Assembly: GCA_023853785.1 (NCBI GenBank)
Contig: JAJIRX010000714.1
Coordinates: 62,001-126,000, forward strand
Direction of reading: 5' to 3'
Source: Psilocybe azurescens
Lineage: Eukaryota; Basidiomycota; Agaricomycetes; Agaricales; Agrocybaceae
DNA length: 64,000 nucleotides
In this document: positions 1-11,789 of the stretch, piece after piece
Position numbering within the stretch: position 1 is the stretch's first letter
Layout of the letters: the number at the start of each line of letters is the position of its first letter
Program-made: the position numbers and the translations under genes
Notes under the pieces: generated by a model
Database searches by the model: none
Told to the model about the DNA's origin: nothing
Seen by the model: only the letters and a program-made list of their open reading frames with translations

Positions 1-1093
1 AGATGGGTTGGAAAACCTCGAAGTGATGCTCCATGTCATCCAAGGATATGGCGAAGACCTGCCTCCTGCGTGCCAAAACACTGGCCAGGAAGCCTGGCTA
101 GTCTTTGACAACTTTCTTTCGAATTACGGACTAAACTTTGATCTTGCTGAGCGTTCCACTCGTGTATTGCGACGGGGTATTGACCTCTTCAGCAAATCGG
201 CACTCCCAATTGCACCTTCTGTAGTTCATAGGATGTCTGTGGCGTTTGAGGCCACAGGTTACCCTAGCTTCCTTTGGATTGCTGGAAAGATCATCGGGCG
301 ATACGGGAATGAAACAGATCCAGCACTCAAAAATTCCATTCTTGAAATTTTCGAGCGCAGCACGAGCAAAGTGGCTTCGCTATTGGAGCAAAAGAGCGCG
401 GGAGAAATCCCCGATGGTGAGCCTACATATTTCTTGAATATATAGATTTTGACCTGAGGCCTTGAATCATAGTTTTGGAGGACTATCTGCAAATGTTGCT
501 CCAGCTTATTTCCCTTGCCCCCGACATTTTGTTTTTATCCTCTTCATTCGCTTTGGCATTCCGTTGTGCCATGGCAGGTCTCACAGTAGTTCATAGCGAC
601 ATCATCTTCGCTACTTTGGATCTTTTCCGGAGCATTCTAACACACGATTGCATGGAGCCACCGTTGCCTTCCATTCCTGCCAAATACCCGATGTATGCAG
701 CAGTTATCCGTGACACAATGAGCAAAGAAGGAAGCAAGTTTTTGGAATACGTCCTAAAAGGGTTTGTCGGGGACTTCCCAGAGGATGCCGCCTCCACTGT
801 CGTATCAATTTTCAGGTCCCTGGCTGCCTATTTCCCGAATCCACTTCTCGTATGGCTACGCCAAGTCCTCGTGTTACTTCCTGTCACCAGCGTGCCCAAT
901 GAATCCAAAGCACAATTGCTTCAAGAAGTTACTAAGTTAGTTCTTTTCTTCGTTCTGCTTAAGAAAATTCAATTGATAATTTCCCCCTTCCAGTGCCGTC
1001 AATACTAGACAGTATGACAAAGTCAAGTATGCCATCCTGGCTTTTGATCGAGCATCAAGAAAGACTCGTCATCGCAGGAGAACTACTATGTAA
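1..1093 (+). CDS. MTR10: Transportin-3/Mtr10-like nuclear import receptor, C-terminal part (5' end outside window)
   Basis: The frame is open from the first base. Three exons are seen (to 416, 473-935, 994-1093) with introns of 56 and 58 nt; the protein ends in a basic tail and stops at TAA 1091-1093. The helical sequence, for example the stretches around LVFDNFLSNYG, FLWIAGKIIGRYG and LRQVLVLLPVTSVPNE, fits the HEAT-repeat C-terminal half of the Mtr10/transportin-3 branch of importin-beta karyopherins. Members of this family carry SR-type or RNA-binding cargo into the nucleus and bind RanGTP through the N-terminal half, which is not in this window. Roughly 330 residues are present. The family assignment is by recognition and not by alignment; another importin-beta relative such as importin-13 is the main alternative. 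Confidence 0.8.
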
Positions 1094-1469
1094 TATTGAT
1101 ATGCATGGGTAACCCATGCCAATGTACACGAAGACCACTTATCCTTCGTGCATCATCTGTTACAACAGTAGTACTATCATCATTCAGGTAATATTGAAAT
1201 CGCGAGGGATATTTCGCTTAATGTTGTGTATGTAGTCAAAGACAATTAAATATAAAATCGAGAATTTTCTCTTCGTAGGTAGCGTAAGCCGTTGGATTAC
1301 TGCTCCACATCGCGATTTCCCTTCTTTTTTCTCCAAGTACCAGTCGCGAACAGCATGAATGGCATTGGCATCAAATTGCATCAACAAACCCAAATACACT
1401 GTAAACCGCTTGCGGCTTGAGTTTGCCCCGATTTGCTGTCACCACTAAAGAATTCTTTGGACTGATACA
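1094..1469. other. Intergenic, 376 bp between two plus-strand genes
   Basis: This holds the 3' untranslated region of the karyopherin gene and the promoter of succinyl-CoA ligase alpha. It is AT-rich and no coding exon, RNA gene or clear TATA box was recognised. Confidence 0.5.
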
Positions 1470-2942
1470 ATGCTTCGCCATGCTGGCCAGTCGTTAATTA
1501 GTTCTGGTAAGCCATACCACCTCTTATTGCATACAAGTTGACCCAATTTTCGAATGCAGGACGCAGGACGTTTTCTCAATCTGCAACCCGACACAGCTAC
1601 GATGATACAATTAGGAATCTCCTTATCCACAAAGATACCAAAGTTTTGTGTCAGGGACTCACTGGGAAGACAGTGTGTCACGTCTACCGTTCTGCTGTAT
1701 GTGTACTAAACTCATATAGGGGACTTTCCACGTCACGGAAGCGCTTGCCTATGGCACCAACATGGTCGGGGGAGTGTCGCCCAAGAAAGCTGGCCAGACA
1801 CACTTGGGGTTACCCGTCTTCGGGTCTGTTAGAGATGTATGGGATATCAATCTATACAGCAATTGGGAATTTCTGACAGTTTTCTAGGCTGTAAACGCGA
1901 CAAAACCTGATGCAACCATTCTCTATGTCCCACCACCAACTGCTGCAGATGCGATCATCGAAGCCATTGAAAACGAGATTGGCCTTATTGTTTGTGTTAC
2001 TGAGGGTATTCCCCAGTCCGACGAGATCCGCGTTCGTCAAATCTACATGCTTGACGCGCCAGTATTTAATCAACCCGTTCATATCAGGTCATGAATGCGC
2101 TTAAAAGCCAGTCGCGCTCCCGCCTTGTCGGACCCAACTGCCCAGGAGGTAGACCCAAGGGTGCTTTCTTCATTACCTCAACACACCCTGACTCCTCCTT
2201 TCTGCAGTTATCAACCCATTGGGTTGCAAAATGGGTATCCAACCTGGCCATATCCACAAACCTGGAAAAATCGGTCCGTCGCCTCAATGTCGTGTTATGA
2301 TATAGCTTACCTTTAGACAGGTATTGTCTCTCGTTCTGGTACGCTGACCTACGAGGCCGTCGCTCAGACGACCGATGTCGGCCTTGGACAATCCCTTTGC
2401 GTCGGAATCGGAGGAGACCCCTTCCCTGGGACTCAACACGTTGACGTCATTAAAGTTTTCCTCGACGATCCCAACACAGAGGGTACGGTCCTTGATGCAA
2501 ATTAAACTATTCAAACCCTCTCACGCCTAAAATTTTGACAGGCATCGTTATTATTGGAGAGATTGGTGGTTCCATGGAGGAAGAAGCTGCTGAATATCTC
2601 GAGCAATACAACAAGACTCGCAAGAACCCCAAGCCTGTAGTTGGCTTTATTGCAGGTCGCACTGCACCTCCTGGTCGTCGTATGGGACATGCCGGAGCCA
2701 TTATCTCAGGAGGAAAAGGTGGGTTTCATCCCAAGTCTTCTTCTGACTTCTCAATCTAAATCTATCTACAGGTGCCGCTGTCGACAAAGTTAAGGCCCTA
2801 GAGCGTGCTGGCGTTATTGTTACCGACAGCCCGGCTAAAATTGGCGCGGAGATGTTAAAGGTCAGTCTTTAGCAGCCTTCTTGACCTCAATCATGCTGAG
2901 AAATTGTTATAATAGGCCATGAAGGCAGCTGGGTTGGTTTAA
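1470..2942 (+). CDS. LSC1: Succinyl-CoA ligase (ADP/GDP-forming) alpha subunit, mitochondrial
   Basis: This is the alpha subunit of the TCA-cycle enzyme that converts succinyl-CoA to succinate with substrate-level phosphorylation, acting in the mitochondrial matrix with a beta subunit. ATG 1470 opens a short first exon (to 1506) encoding [12 protein letters not shown], the start of an Arg/Ser-rich presequence that continues in exon 2 as [16 protein letters not shown]. Further exons give the CoA-binding Rossmann part ([24 protein letters not shown] split over an intron, then [18 protein letters not shown]), [25 protein letters not shown], the VGPNCPG motif, [23 protein letters not shown] and the phosphohistidine region [10 protein letters not shown]. 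About eight introns of 50-130 nt fall in phase. The protein ends AMKAAGLV at TAA 2940-2942, the normal length for the family. No frameshift was seen. Confidence 0.96.
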
Positions 2943-3119
2943 AAGAACAGTTGTTGTAGAGATATTCGAGCTTAAATCAACTTTAGTAGACTCTGGAATA
3001 TTTGCTTATGTAATGGATTCTCCTTAATTTCACCCACCACATACCTGCTGTCCAGTGTTGGTTCAGTGCTATATACTAGGTTAACTTTGGCTTAACTGCT
3101 CAACCCTGGGGCGATAGTC

Positions 3120-3965
3120 ATGGTCGACTATCAAGCATCGTCAAATTTCCACGGGGCTGCTGCTTATCTTTCCTCAGCTTCGGCACTATCTAAAGTATCA
3201 ACCGCTGTGAAGCTTGAGGTCTATGTGTTCTTATGAGTTGTCCCCTTTCCTATCCTAACCAATCGGACAGTTGTATGGCTTGTTCAAATATATTACATCG
3301 GCGCGGATGCCCACGTCCTCGCGTCCTTCAATATTTGATATGACTGGGCGGGCCAAGTGGGATGCATGGAACAGTGCGGGGCAGAAATATGAAGAACCAG
3401 CCAAGGTCGAGGAAAGATACCTTGAAATTGCGCGTACATTGGGCTGGACGGAACAGACGACGACGGAAGTTATGCCAGAGCCTGAATTTTCCACCGACGA
3501 TGATATCTGGGATAAAGACGACGGTACTAGTAAGAGTGGCGGAGGGTTAAGGCTTGCAGTAAGCTCGATAGCGGCTCCACTCAAAGTTGTCGACAATAGC
3601 ATTTACGGGCTTGCTCTATCGAACGATGTTTCCGGATTGACCGCCTTATTGGAGACACATCCAGAAACAGATTTAAATGCGTTGGACGAATACGTGAGTA
3701 GTGCTTTCCCTACTTTGCCTTAGCTTAAACTTCTTTTTGTGCCAGGGATATGCACCAATTCACTTGGCTTGTGACCGAGGAAGCATTGAAATAGTAAAGC
3801 TTCTTCTAGCAAAAGGCGCAGATAGAGACATTAAGGTAGTTCATCACAGTTTCATGCAGAAGCAATATTGATTTCGGGCAGGACCCAGATGGTTTATCGC
3901 CGCTGGAGCTCTCGCAGGAGGCCGGTCACTCTGAGATTGCAAAGATCCTAGTATCTACTCCTTAA
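3120..3965 (+). CDS. Acyl-CoA-binding domain plus ankyrin-repeat protein (ACBD6-like)
   Basis: ATG 3120 starts an acyl-CoA-binding protein (ACBP) domain: the first exon gives FHGAAAYLSSASALSKVS, and after an intron ending at 3270 comes LYGLFKYITSARMP and DMTGRAKWDAWNSAGQKY, matching the YGLYKQAT and KWDAW signature of ACBP. An acidic linker follows (PEPEFSTDDDIWDKDD), then ankyrin repeats across two introns: [31 protein letters not shown] and DPDGLSPLELSQEAGHSEIAKIL. ACBP domains bind long-chain acyl-CoA esters; the ACBP plus ankyrin order is that of ACBD6, a cytosolic or nuclear lipid-handling protein. The total is about 230 residues. Splicing is in phase and no break is seen. Confidence 0.9.
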
Positions 3966-4169
3966 ATATTCCCGTACGGTTGTAATGTTGTAGACTGCCG
4001 AAATATAAATAAAAATGTAAAGCATGGGCAATCTTCTTGACATATAAGGGCTTGGGATGTATCCTCCATATCAAATCCGGAGTCCCTTTTGACAGGAATC
4101 GAAGGGAATTGTGGGGAAACACTGCTGTGGTTGGCGATTGGAGGTTCGCGAGCGGGAGTCCAAATATGA

Positions 4170-4567
4170 TCATGATGTGGAAGGTGATGTTTCCGATGCC
4201 TTCTCAACCAAAGGGTGATTTGGTTTCGTAGCTTTGGGATGATATGGCGAACCAGGTTTGAGAATGCCACCCTGAAAGAAAGTCAGAGCCCTGCGAACAA
4301 GAAAAGGAGTACAACCGAATAGCTCACCAGTTCCAACAGTTTGACAACAGATTTACTTGGGAGAGCTCCGACGTTCAGCCAATGGTGAATTCTCGCGACA
4401 CTCCAGCGGACTGTCCTAGCGTCGCGTCCTTCAGCTCCGTGAGGGTCATATACACCCAAGAGCTCTGTAGGTTGGGCATCTCGGCTTAGCTTGCTGTTGA
4501 TAGCTACAACATGAAAAATCTTCCTGTGGCGGTGGCCATGCATGGACATTCGAATTCGCATAGGCAT
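4170..4567 (-). CDS. MRPS16: Mitochondrial small-subunit ribosomal protein bS16m
   Basis: Two exons (4328-4567 and 4170-4271) joined across a 56-nt intron give 113 residues. The N-terminal half, MPMRIRMSMHGHRHRKIFHVVAI, is the bS16 start with its conserved basic RLxRxGxKxxPxYxIVV-like strand. LLGVYDPHGAEG is the YxP/GxYxP loop and VRWSVARIHHWLNVGALPSK is the helix followed by the GAxPT/S motif. After the intron, GGILKPGSPYHP closes the domain, followed by a short polar tail. It would be a structural component of the mitochondrial ribosome small subunit, binding 16S-type rRNA. ATG 4561 (MRIRM) two codons downstream is an alternative start. The 3' end faces the acyl-CoA-binding gene about 200 bp away (convergent). 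Confidence 0.93.
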
Positions 4568-6364
4568 CGCGGGCGAAAGAGTTGAGCGGCTATTACGCAG
4601 GCGGGTAATAGTAAATGGTAAATACTACGCACACTCAAAAACTGAAGTCAAATGGGAGGCCACGTGATCGGAGTACAATTTCAATAGTCAGTGGTCACAA
4701 ATAGTAGAGTCATTATATCGACTTCAAAAAGTTAGCAGAATATAGTTATTTGAAATTGCTCAGGCTTTCTATTAGCCATAGAATAACAGTATTTCTGATC
4801 TCTAATGCGGCAAAGAGAACTGCATTTTTATTTATGGCAATAGCGCTGGTCAGTGATGGCTCTCGACACTGGTTAGTTAAACTCAATAACAAACCACTGG
4901 TCTCGGCAGCGTTCGTCTGAATTTATTACTTGTGCACATACCTTTTGCACGCCTAAGAAAACTTACAAGAAATATTTGGACGTCCTGGCTTCTTGGGAAT
5001 GATTAACTCATTGAGAAAGTCGGGTTGTCGAAATATTGTCACTCGATAATATTAACGCCCAAGAGTGTTGAAGACTCCTCTCATAGAAGGCCGTTATACA
5101 GGGACAAATATCTGATTTTGACATGACTAAGAGAGATGCGAGCATAGAAGAAAGTGGCCAAAATGTGTAGACCCAGAAGTCTGCGATCATATGTCGACAG
5201 GTGAGCCGTAACAAACGAACGAGGTAGCACATAGTCTCCATGAAGAATTAATTCAGTCTTGATTTTAATAGGATTTAAATTGTAAAGCCCTCAGACTACG
5301 GCTATGTTGGTGTGATGGTTGATACAAAGCAAGACCAAAAATATTGGGATTTCGTTATTGCATTGGCATTAATTGTCGACTTCAACGATAGTTCGAGTTC
5401 AACTTGACTCGGGACCATCACTTCCGGGTATTAGCTGGGAGAATGGTCAGCGTTGAACATCCAGGACTGAAAGTCAAGGATAACGCACCATGGCGATGTT
5501 ACTTCCATTTAGTAATGTCTGTGCGAGCTTTGTCTTTTTACGCCTTGAGGGGTAGTTTCACTGGGTAGAACACAAGTTCAGAACAGTCTCGATATTCTGT
5601 ACGAGATAAACATACAACTCTGTAACATCTTCCAACACTATATCTGTAGGACACGCGATTAGACTACCAGTAGTAGCATATCTACAAAGGACAAAAGGTA
5701 CGCACTGACATAGTCATCGAATCCGAGAAGAGTGCCAGTGAATTCACGTTCGCTCTTCATAATCACCCAAATCTTGGACCCGATACATTTGTCAATGAGT
5801 TCTTGAAAACAATCAGCCTCACGTCATTGAAAGATCTCAAAAAACTATACCCAGAGGTAGAATCTGTGAGGCCATCTGAATATTTCTTTATGTTGTACGT
5901 TCAGTACAAGATTTATTGACAATTTCGTAGGAATTTATGAGGAGATAGAAGATGAGGGCATAGACCAGAAACGTATAGTCGGGTATATCAATTCGAGTCT
6001 TAAGTTGAGTTGAGTTGAGATTGACCAAGAGCAGTCTAAAGCTCAGAAAACGCATTCAATTTGCGTCACGTTTTCTCCAAAAATAGGCGATCACTGCTGA
6101 GATGATTGTCGTTCATAAATGTTCTGCTAATAATTTTGATTCCAGGGATCGAAATCGTTATAATTCATGACCGTAGTTAGAAGACAATCAAGATACAAGC
6201 ATTCGAGTATTATTTGGACTGGACAAGCAAAACAGGAAGAAGGAAGAAAAAGTGGTAAAGAACACTGGTGATAACTAGGACGAGTACACAATCTCAGGTG
6301 TGCAGGATACACACGTGTAGCGTTAAAAAGCGTGGATGATAATGAATACATTGGACTGAGAGAA
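4568..6364. other. 1.8 kb AT-rich intergenic stretch, no gene recognised
   Basis: Located between the bS16m promoter and the 3' end of importin alpha. Only short open frames occur in all phases, such as 5008-5241 on the minus strand, without a family signature or a consistent set of splice sites. No tandem repeat, terminal repeat or RNA gene was recognised. Confidence 0.5.
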
Positions 6365-8247
6365 TTACTCTCCGAAGCTGAATCCACCCTGAGGAGCACT
6401 CATATCGGAGTGGAACTAGAAGCAGGAATGAGAACAGTGCGGAGAAAAGAAAAAATTGAATACTCACGGCGAAGTTACCAGACGCGTCCACGCTTGGGGC
6501 ACTGATAGCGGTGTCCACCTCTTCTTCGTCGGGGAAGTACTTGTCCATGATGTTGAAAGCCTTCTTGTATATTTCCAAGTTGTCATGTTGCTGGAGATTG
6601 TGGATTGTGATCATGCCCCCGGCCTCTTCGACATATAGTGCATATTGGTTAACGGCACCCGGGCCGCCGGCAATCTTATCTTGTTCTCCGATCTTCAGGA
6701 TGTTATCCAATCCATCCAAAGCAACCTGAATAATCTTGTTGTCCATCATAGTCAACAAATCGCATAGAGGCTTGATGCATCCTTGTGAAACAAGGTATCG
6801 AATCTGGGCAGGTTCTTGAAGACCACCGGAGGTAGCATTTGAGATGGCCCAGCAGGCTTCTTTCCTGGTCTTGAAGTCGGCATTTTGGAGAATGTTAATG
6901 AGAGGAGGAATGATGTTGGCGTCAATGACGGACTGGATCTGAGGAGGAGAGCCGGCCGTGATGTTCGAAATCGTCCAGCAAGCCTCCTTGCGGATTCCGT
7001 CCTTTGGAGAGGAGAGAAGGGAGAGGAGAGCGGGAAGAGCACCGGATGCGATAACCACTTGAGTTTGTAGATCGTCTCCAGTCACAATATTTCCTACTGA
7101 ACGGAGAGCGGGGGTCTGGACGGAGGTTGATTGGTGCAACAGGAGATCAACAAGACGTCTGCAAACGCCTGATTCGATGACGGCTTGAATCTTGTCATTT
7201 GAGCCATCAGAAAGGTAAGAGATTGCCCAGCAAGCGTCAATCAAGATCTCATCATCGAGAGAATAGATCAGCTTGGTCAACACGGTCAAAGCCGGTGAAA
7301 TCTATAACACGATGTTTAGTTACGGCAAGGGGTGTCTTGAGAGTACAACATACCAAATCCCAATCTGGCTGAGGTGACTTTCCTCGGCAGAAGTTGCTCA
7401 AAGTCCAGGTGGCATTCCTAAGCATGCTGAGCTTGTGATTTTCGCTGAGCAAAGTGAGTAATGGCCTCAAAGCCCCCTGTTGGAGAACGTAGTCTCTGCA
7501 TTGTGGGCTATCTCCGGCGATATTTCCCAAAGCCCAAACAGCTTGCTCTCGAACATCGAGAACGGGCGAAGACAAAAGGTTGATGAACTCAGGTACAGCT
7601 TGGGCATTAATAACAACTTGGGTGTGTTCAGCAGTTCCGGAGGCAATGTTAGTCAAGGCCCAAGCAGCTTCGAACTAAGAAAATGATCAACAATAGAATA
7701 ATTAGACGACAGGATAATAAGTACCTGAAGCATGGCATGGCCATGTTTAAGGAATTCAACAAAGCGGGGGACAACACCACACTCGATTACGCGTTCGATA
7801 GGTGGGTTCTTCTCTTTTGAAAGAAGTTTGCGGAATTTAGTTGTCGCGTCCAGTTGACGCTCTGGATCATCTGAAAAGACACCGGAGATCATCTCTTCAG
7901 CAAGCTATTGAATGACATGCTGAGTTAATGAAAAGATACACGGATTAAGAAAATAGTGGCTTACGGGTGGATCCCAGACACCTCCACCAATTTCTTCATC
8001 AGAGTCGGGCCTAGCTGAGGGAAGAAAATTACGCCTTTTGGAGATGTTCTCCTCTCTCTTTTGACGTCTGATCTCGACTTGTTGTTCCTCTCGACGACGC
8101 CTGAGATCATCCTGCTTGAGAGGCCCTTTGGCTTTGTAGGCTAAACCACAAAAACGCGTTGAGAATGGATCGCACGCGATAATGATCAATGATAGCAAAC
8201 TTACCATCCCTACGAGCCTTCATAGTACGAGATTCTGCGGATTCCAT
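6365..8247 (-). CDS. SRP1: Importin subunit alpha (karyopherin alpha)
   Basis: ATG is at 8247 and TAA at 6365-6367; there are five or six exons. The N-terminus carries the importin-beta-binding (IBB) domain: [38 protein letters not shown] is split over one intron and rich in Arg/Lys. About ten armadillo repeats follow, with the Trp/Asn ladder that binds classical NLS peptides: [77 protein letters not shown] and [12 protein letters not shown]. The last exon ends with a Phe-Gly tail (GGFSFGE), probably the CAS/export region. It adapts NLS cargo to importin beta. Length is about 530 residues, usual for the family, with no frame break. Confidence 0.97.
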
Positions 8248-8567
8248 GGCTGTTGTATTTGATTGTATAGTGGCACAGATGAGTGATAAAAAGGAAGAAA
8301 CGAGAATCAACTTTGTCTTCAAATCCACTCGTCCAATTCTCTTCAAAGATGTGACTTGATCGTCGCGTGATCTTATCCAAAGCCTGTCACACCACATGTC
8401 TGTTACGCACTACCAAAAACGCGTCCAGTCGACTCCTTTTGCTGTTTGATGTTTGCTGAAGGCGACTCGGACTGGAATCCATGTACAGCGACTGCCTATC
8501 ATAATTGAGTGAACAATCCACTGCACGCCTTTTTTTTTATCGTCAGAACTCAACTTGGTCTCTTCTG

Positions 8568-8890
8568 ACTTGCAGCGCAACACGCTCTCACACGGCAAAG
8601 AGGATTCATTGAAGCCCTGCAACGCTAGGTATCGCTTGTGTATCGCTCGAATCCCGCTTAGTGTGTCTCCGAATTGCAGGATATTTACTGTTTTCTCACA
8701 CGGATTGCAGGTTTGCCAACTGGAAACGTTATACGTGCAACGCTAGATTCAGTTTGATGTCGTCGGAATTGCAGAAAATCACGCCCACATACGGCAAGGA
8801 ATTCACTCACTAGAAAGAAAACAACTTCAGCCTGTGTTACCACGAATTTTGACTTGCAGAATAATGCGCTCTCACACGGCAAGGGGGTCG
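8568..8890. repeat. Four degenerate dispersed copies of a ~40-bp element, spaced ~86-103 bp
   Basis: Similar segments start near 8568, 8671, 8764 and 8850. The shared pattern is a GA-ATTGCAG or GACTTGCAG box, then 10-20 nt later a CTCTCACACGGCAAG-like box (TCACACGGCAAAG, TCACACGGATTGC, CACATACGGCAAGG, TCACACGGCAAGGG). The first and last copies are the closest pair. They do not encode a continuous frame. Confidence 0.5.
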
Positions 8891-9415
8891 ACAATAGGAA
8901 ACGAATTGCCACTAGTTTTGGTCGACACCCTTTGTCCAACGCACACGGGATCTCGTCTTCAGTCGAAAATCCGTTCACCTTCTCAGCTGGACGATCGCGG
9001 TGTAATTGCATAGCGCACCGTAAATCATGACGATCAATGCCCATAAATAACAATACTGATTTGTGCTGCGTACGGTAACATCGGGTCGCACTCGCACGGT
9101 TGCACCGGCTGCAAATATCCTTCATGACGTATCATGAAGGCCTGTGCATTTCTCTGCTCTCGTTACATGGATAACCCTGATATCCACACACCAGCCCTAC
9201 GTCTCACTGACAATGTCAACCAATCTTACGCAGACCTCTTCTTTTTTATTCCGCTTCTCTTATTGGCATCTTATTCTCGTGATAACCGCTCTCAACCGCG
9301 TTGGAAGGCCGCACAAGAAGCATCAACCGATAACATTTCCGATTCTGGTACGCATTACGTGCGATGGATTTCAAAATACATATCCACTTTCATAGGACTG
9401 CATATTCTTCAAGCA

Positions 9416-9422
9416 TATAAAT
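9416..9422 (+). promoter_or_regulatory. Putative TATA box of the P450 gene
   Basis: TATAAAT lies 49-55 bp upstream of ATG 9471, a distance compatible with a short 5' UTR. Confidence 0.5.
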
Positions 9423-9470
9423 CCAGCTTTCGATGAGGTTTGCCGGCCAACATCAATTCCCATCTTAACT

Positions 9471-11677
9471 ATGGTTTCTTCAGCTACTTTGTACTCTCTT
9501 TGTACTCTAGCCGTCTGCATCTATCTATGGCAAAGGCGTCCACGCACTTCTCGTCTGCCTCCAGGCCCCAAAGGCTATCCCTTATTTGGAAACGTCTGGG
9601 ATATACCTCATGACCACTCCCTGGCTCACATACGCGAAGTGGGCCAAAAAATACAATAGCGATGTTATACACCTCAACGTTTTTGGCGCTGAGACAATCG
9701 TCCTTAATTCTTTGAAGGCGGCAACGGAACTCCTTGACAAACGCTCTTCCAATTATTCTGATCGACCTAGGATGGTAATTATTAATTATTAACTAGAATG
9801 AGTTTTCAACTTAACTTGCATCCATGTAGATAATGGCAAACGAACTGATGGGCTGGGAATGGGACTTCGCACATATGCCATACACCGATCGATGGAGGTT
9901 AGTACTTACAAGCATTCACTCGTGGCCATTTAAATGACACTTAATTTTGTAGGCGCCATCGACGGAGTTTTCATCAATATTTTCAACCACGCAATCTGTC
10001 AGCTTACTACCCTGTCCAACGAAAAGTAACCGTCACTTTCCTTGAGCAAATTTTGCAAACACCTGAGCATTTCTCAGCCCACATTCGACAGTAAATTATA
10101 TACTCCCTCATGGGTGTACATGTATTAACGACTCTTTAGGCACGTAGGCTCTATCGTTTTGCGCGCTGCCTACGGCTACGAAGTTAAGACCGAAGACGAT
10201 TTCTACATTGATTTGGCACACAAAGCCATGCAACCCCTTTTGTTGGTTGTACATGCTGGAGCAAATATGGTCGATTTTATTCCTGCCCTCAAACACATCC
10301 CAGGTATATTCTATAGCCCATTTTCTGAATTACACCTTGTTGACATATTGGATAAAGCTTGGTTCCCAGGTGCGACCTTCAAGAAGAATGCTGAGATTTG
10401 GGCTCGCGATACACTCAAGCTTCGAGACATTCCGTTTGAAAACCTTAAGAAAGCAATCGTTTGTCCACTTTCCATGAATTGGTTTTAAAATTTCTCATGT
10501 AAAATTAGGCCGAAGGAACTGCAGAACAATCCTATGCTTGCGACAACCTCGAGAAGCTCACGGTGGATGGGGTAATCGATCCTGCAGAGGAAGAAATCAT
10601 CAGAAATTGTGCTGGCATAATGTATCTAGGTCAGAGTCAATGCTGAATTCCTTGAACTTCAGTTGTCTTATTTTTTATTTTCAATGCAGCTGGGTCAGAC
10701 ACAGTAAGCCTATCGACGTCTCCTTTGCGACACCTCAGCTTATAGGAATTATAGTCTGCTTCACTTGTTCACTCCCTGTGGCTCCTGGCCATGGCACATT
10801 ACCCAGAAATTCAACGCAAAGCACAAGAAGAAATCGACAGTATCGTTGAAAATTCCAGACTTCCAGATTTCAATGATAGGTCTTCTCTGCCCTACGTGGA
10901 AGCAACTCTTCTGGAGACGTTGCGATGGGCGCCTATAACACCGCTAGGTAGGCTGAATTGTTGCTATCATTTCATCGCAGCATTGTCACAAACTGCCACT
11001 AGCCCTGCCACATCGTGTCATACAGGAAGATGAGTACGAAGGATATACAATTCCAGCCGGTAAGATAAGCATTCAACGCAGTCAGTCACCGTATAATTTG
11101 CTTTTCGTACATAGGCGCCACGGTTACCCCAAACGTTTGGTGAGTCCTCGATATGGTTTCTCCTTGTACCGTCCAAATTCTAACGTTTTCACTATGCAGG
11201 GCTATTTTGCACTGCGAAGAATATTATCCCGAACCTTTCAAATTTAATCCGGATCGATTCGTGAAAGGAGTCAACAATGGGGGACTCCAGCCAGATCCAA
11301 TCGCTACTGGTGCCTTTGGCTTCGGAAGACGGTAATAACAGTTATACCATGTTTTATATCCTTTCTAAGATCTGCCATTTTCCGTAGAACTTGTCCTGGT
11401 CGCTATCTTGCTCTGAATTCTGCATGGATTGCCGTAGCATCTATTTTGTCGACCTACAATGTTTCCAAAGCCATCGACAACGAAGGCAACGTCATTGAGC
11501 CACTGATTGAATATGAAGATGGGCTTGTCAGGTATGCACATCACACAATCTCGTCACCTTTCAAATTTGCTCACCTTCCACAAAAGCCACCCTAAAGAGT
11601 TTAGGCTCAGTATATCTCCTCGTTCGGAAAATACGCGAAAACGCATTGAATCTGCTAAACTCGCATTTGGCATGTAA
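9471..11677 (+). CDS. Cytochrome P450 monooxygenase (O-methylsterigmatocystin-oxidoreductase-like), with one apparent frame break
   Basis: A microsomal heme-thiolate monooxygenase of unknown substrate. An N-terminal membrane anchor (about residues 3-20) is followed by the hinge RLPPGPKGYPLFGNVWDIP. Later exons give MPYTDRWRRHRRSF (helix C), the I-helix motif AGSDT (split by an intron before 10738), ETLRW of the ExxR motif in helix K, FNPDRF (PERF-like) and the heme-binding loop FGFGRRTCPGRYLAL with its Cys ligand. About ten introns fit. Near 9619-9622 the frame of exon 1 (DIPHDHS) must shift by one base to continue as WLTYAKWAKKYNSDVIHLN; one extra C in the CCC run explains this. A 46-nt intron (9591-9636) would also restore the frame but would remove conserved sequence, so I favour an indel. 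No biosynthetic partners are adjacent. Confidence 0.9.
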
Positions 11678-11789
11678 CAAGCCTCAGGAACAGCGCAATC
11701 AACTCTTGTACCATATAACACTTGCTGCGAGGGCTCGACCGATAAATTACACCGTAACTTCTTTTAATACAAGCTTTGTCTGTCAATGA

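Larger units (their letters stand above)
8248..9470. other. 1.2 kb intergenic region with degenerate short repeats and a TATA box at its right end
   Basis: This holds the promoter of importin alpha (minus) and of the P450 gene (plus). No coding exon is supported; open frames on both strands lack family features. Degenerate copies of a roughly 40-bp element lie at about 8568-8890 (listed separately). A TATAAAT at 9416-9422 lies about 50 bp before the P450 start codon. Confidence 0.5.

Noticed and set aside
5008..5241. 77-residue minus-strand open frame in the 4.6-6.3 kb gap
   Set aside because: Cys-rich but no family pattern, and no splice sites joining it to other exons.
8410..9125. Open frames of 70-146 residues on the minus strand upstream of importin alpha
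   Set aside because: Composition is not protein-like, no splice context, and the area is made of degenerate repeats.
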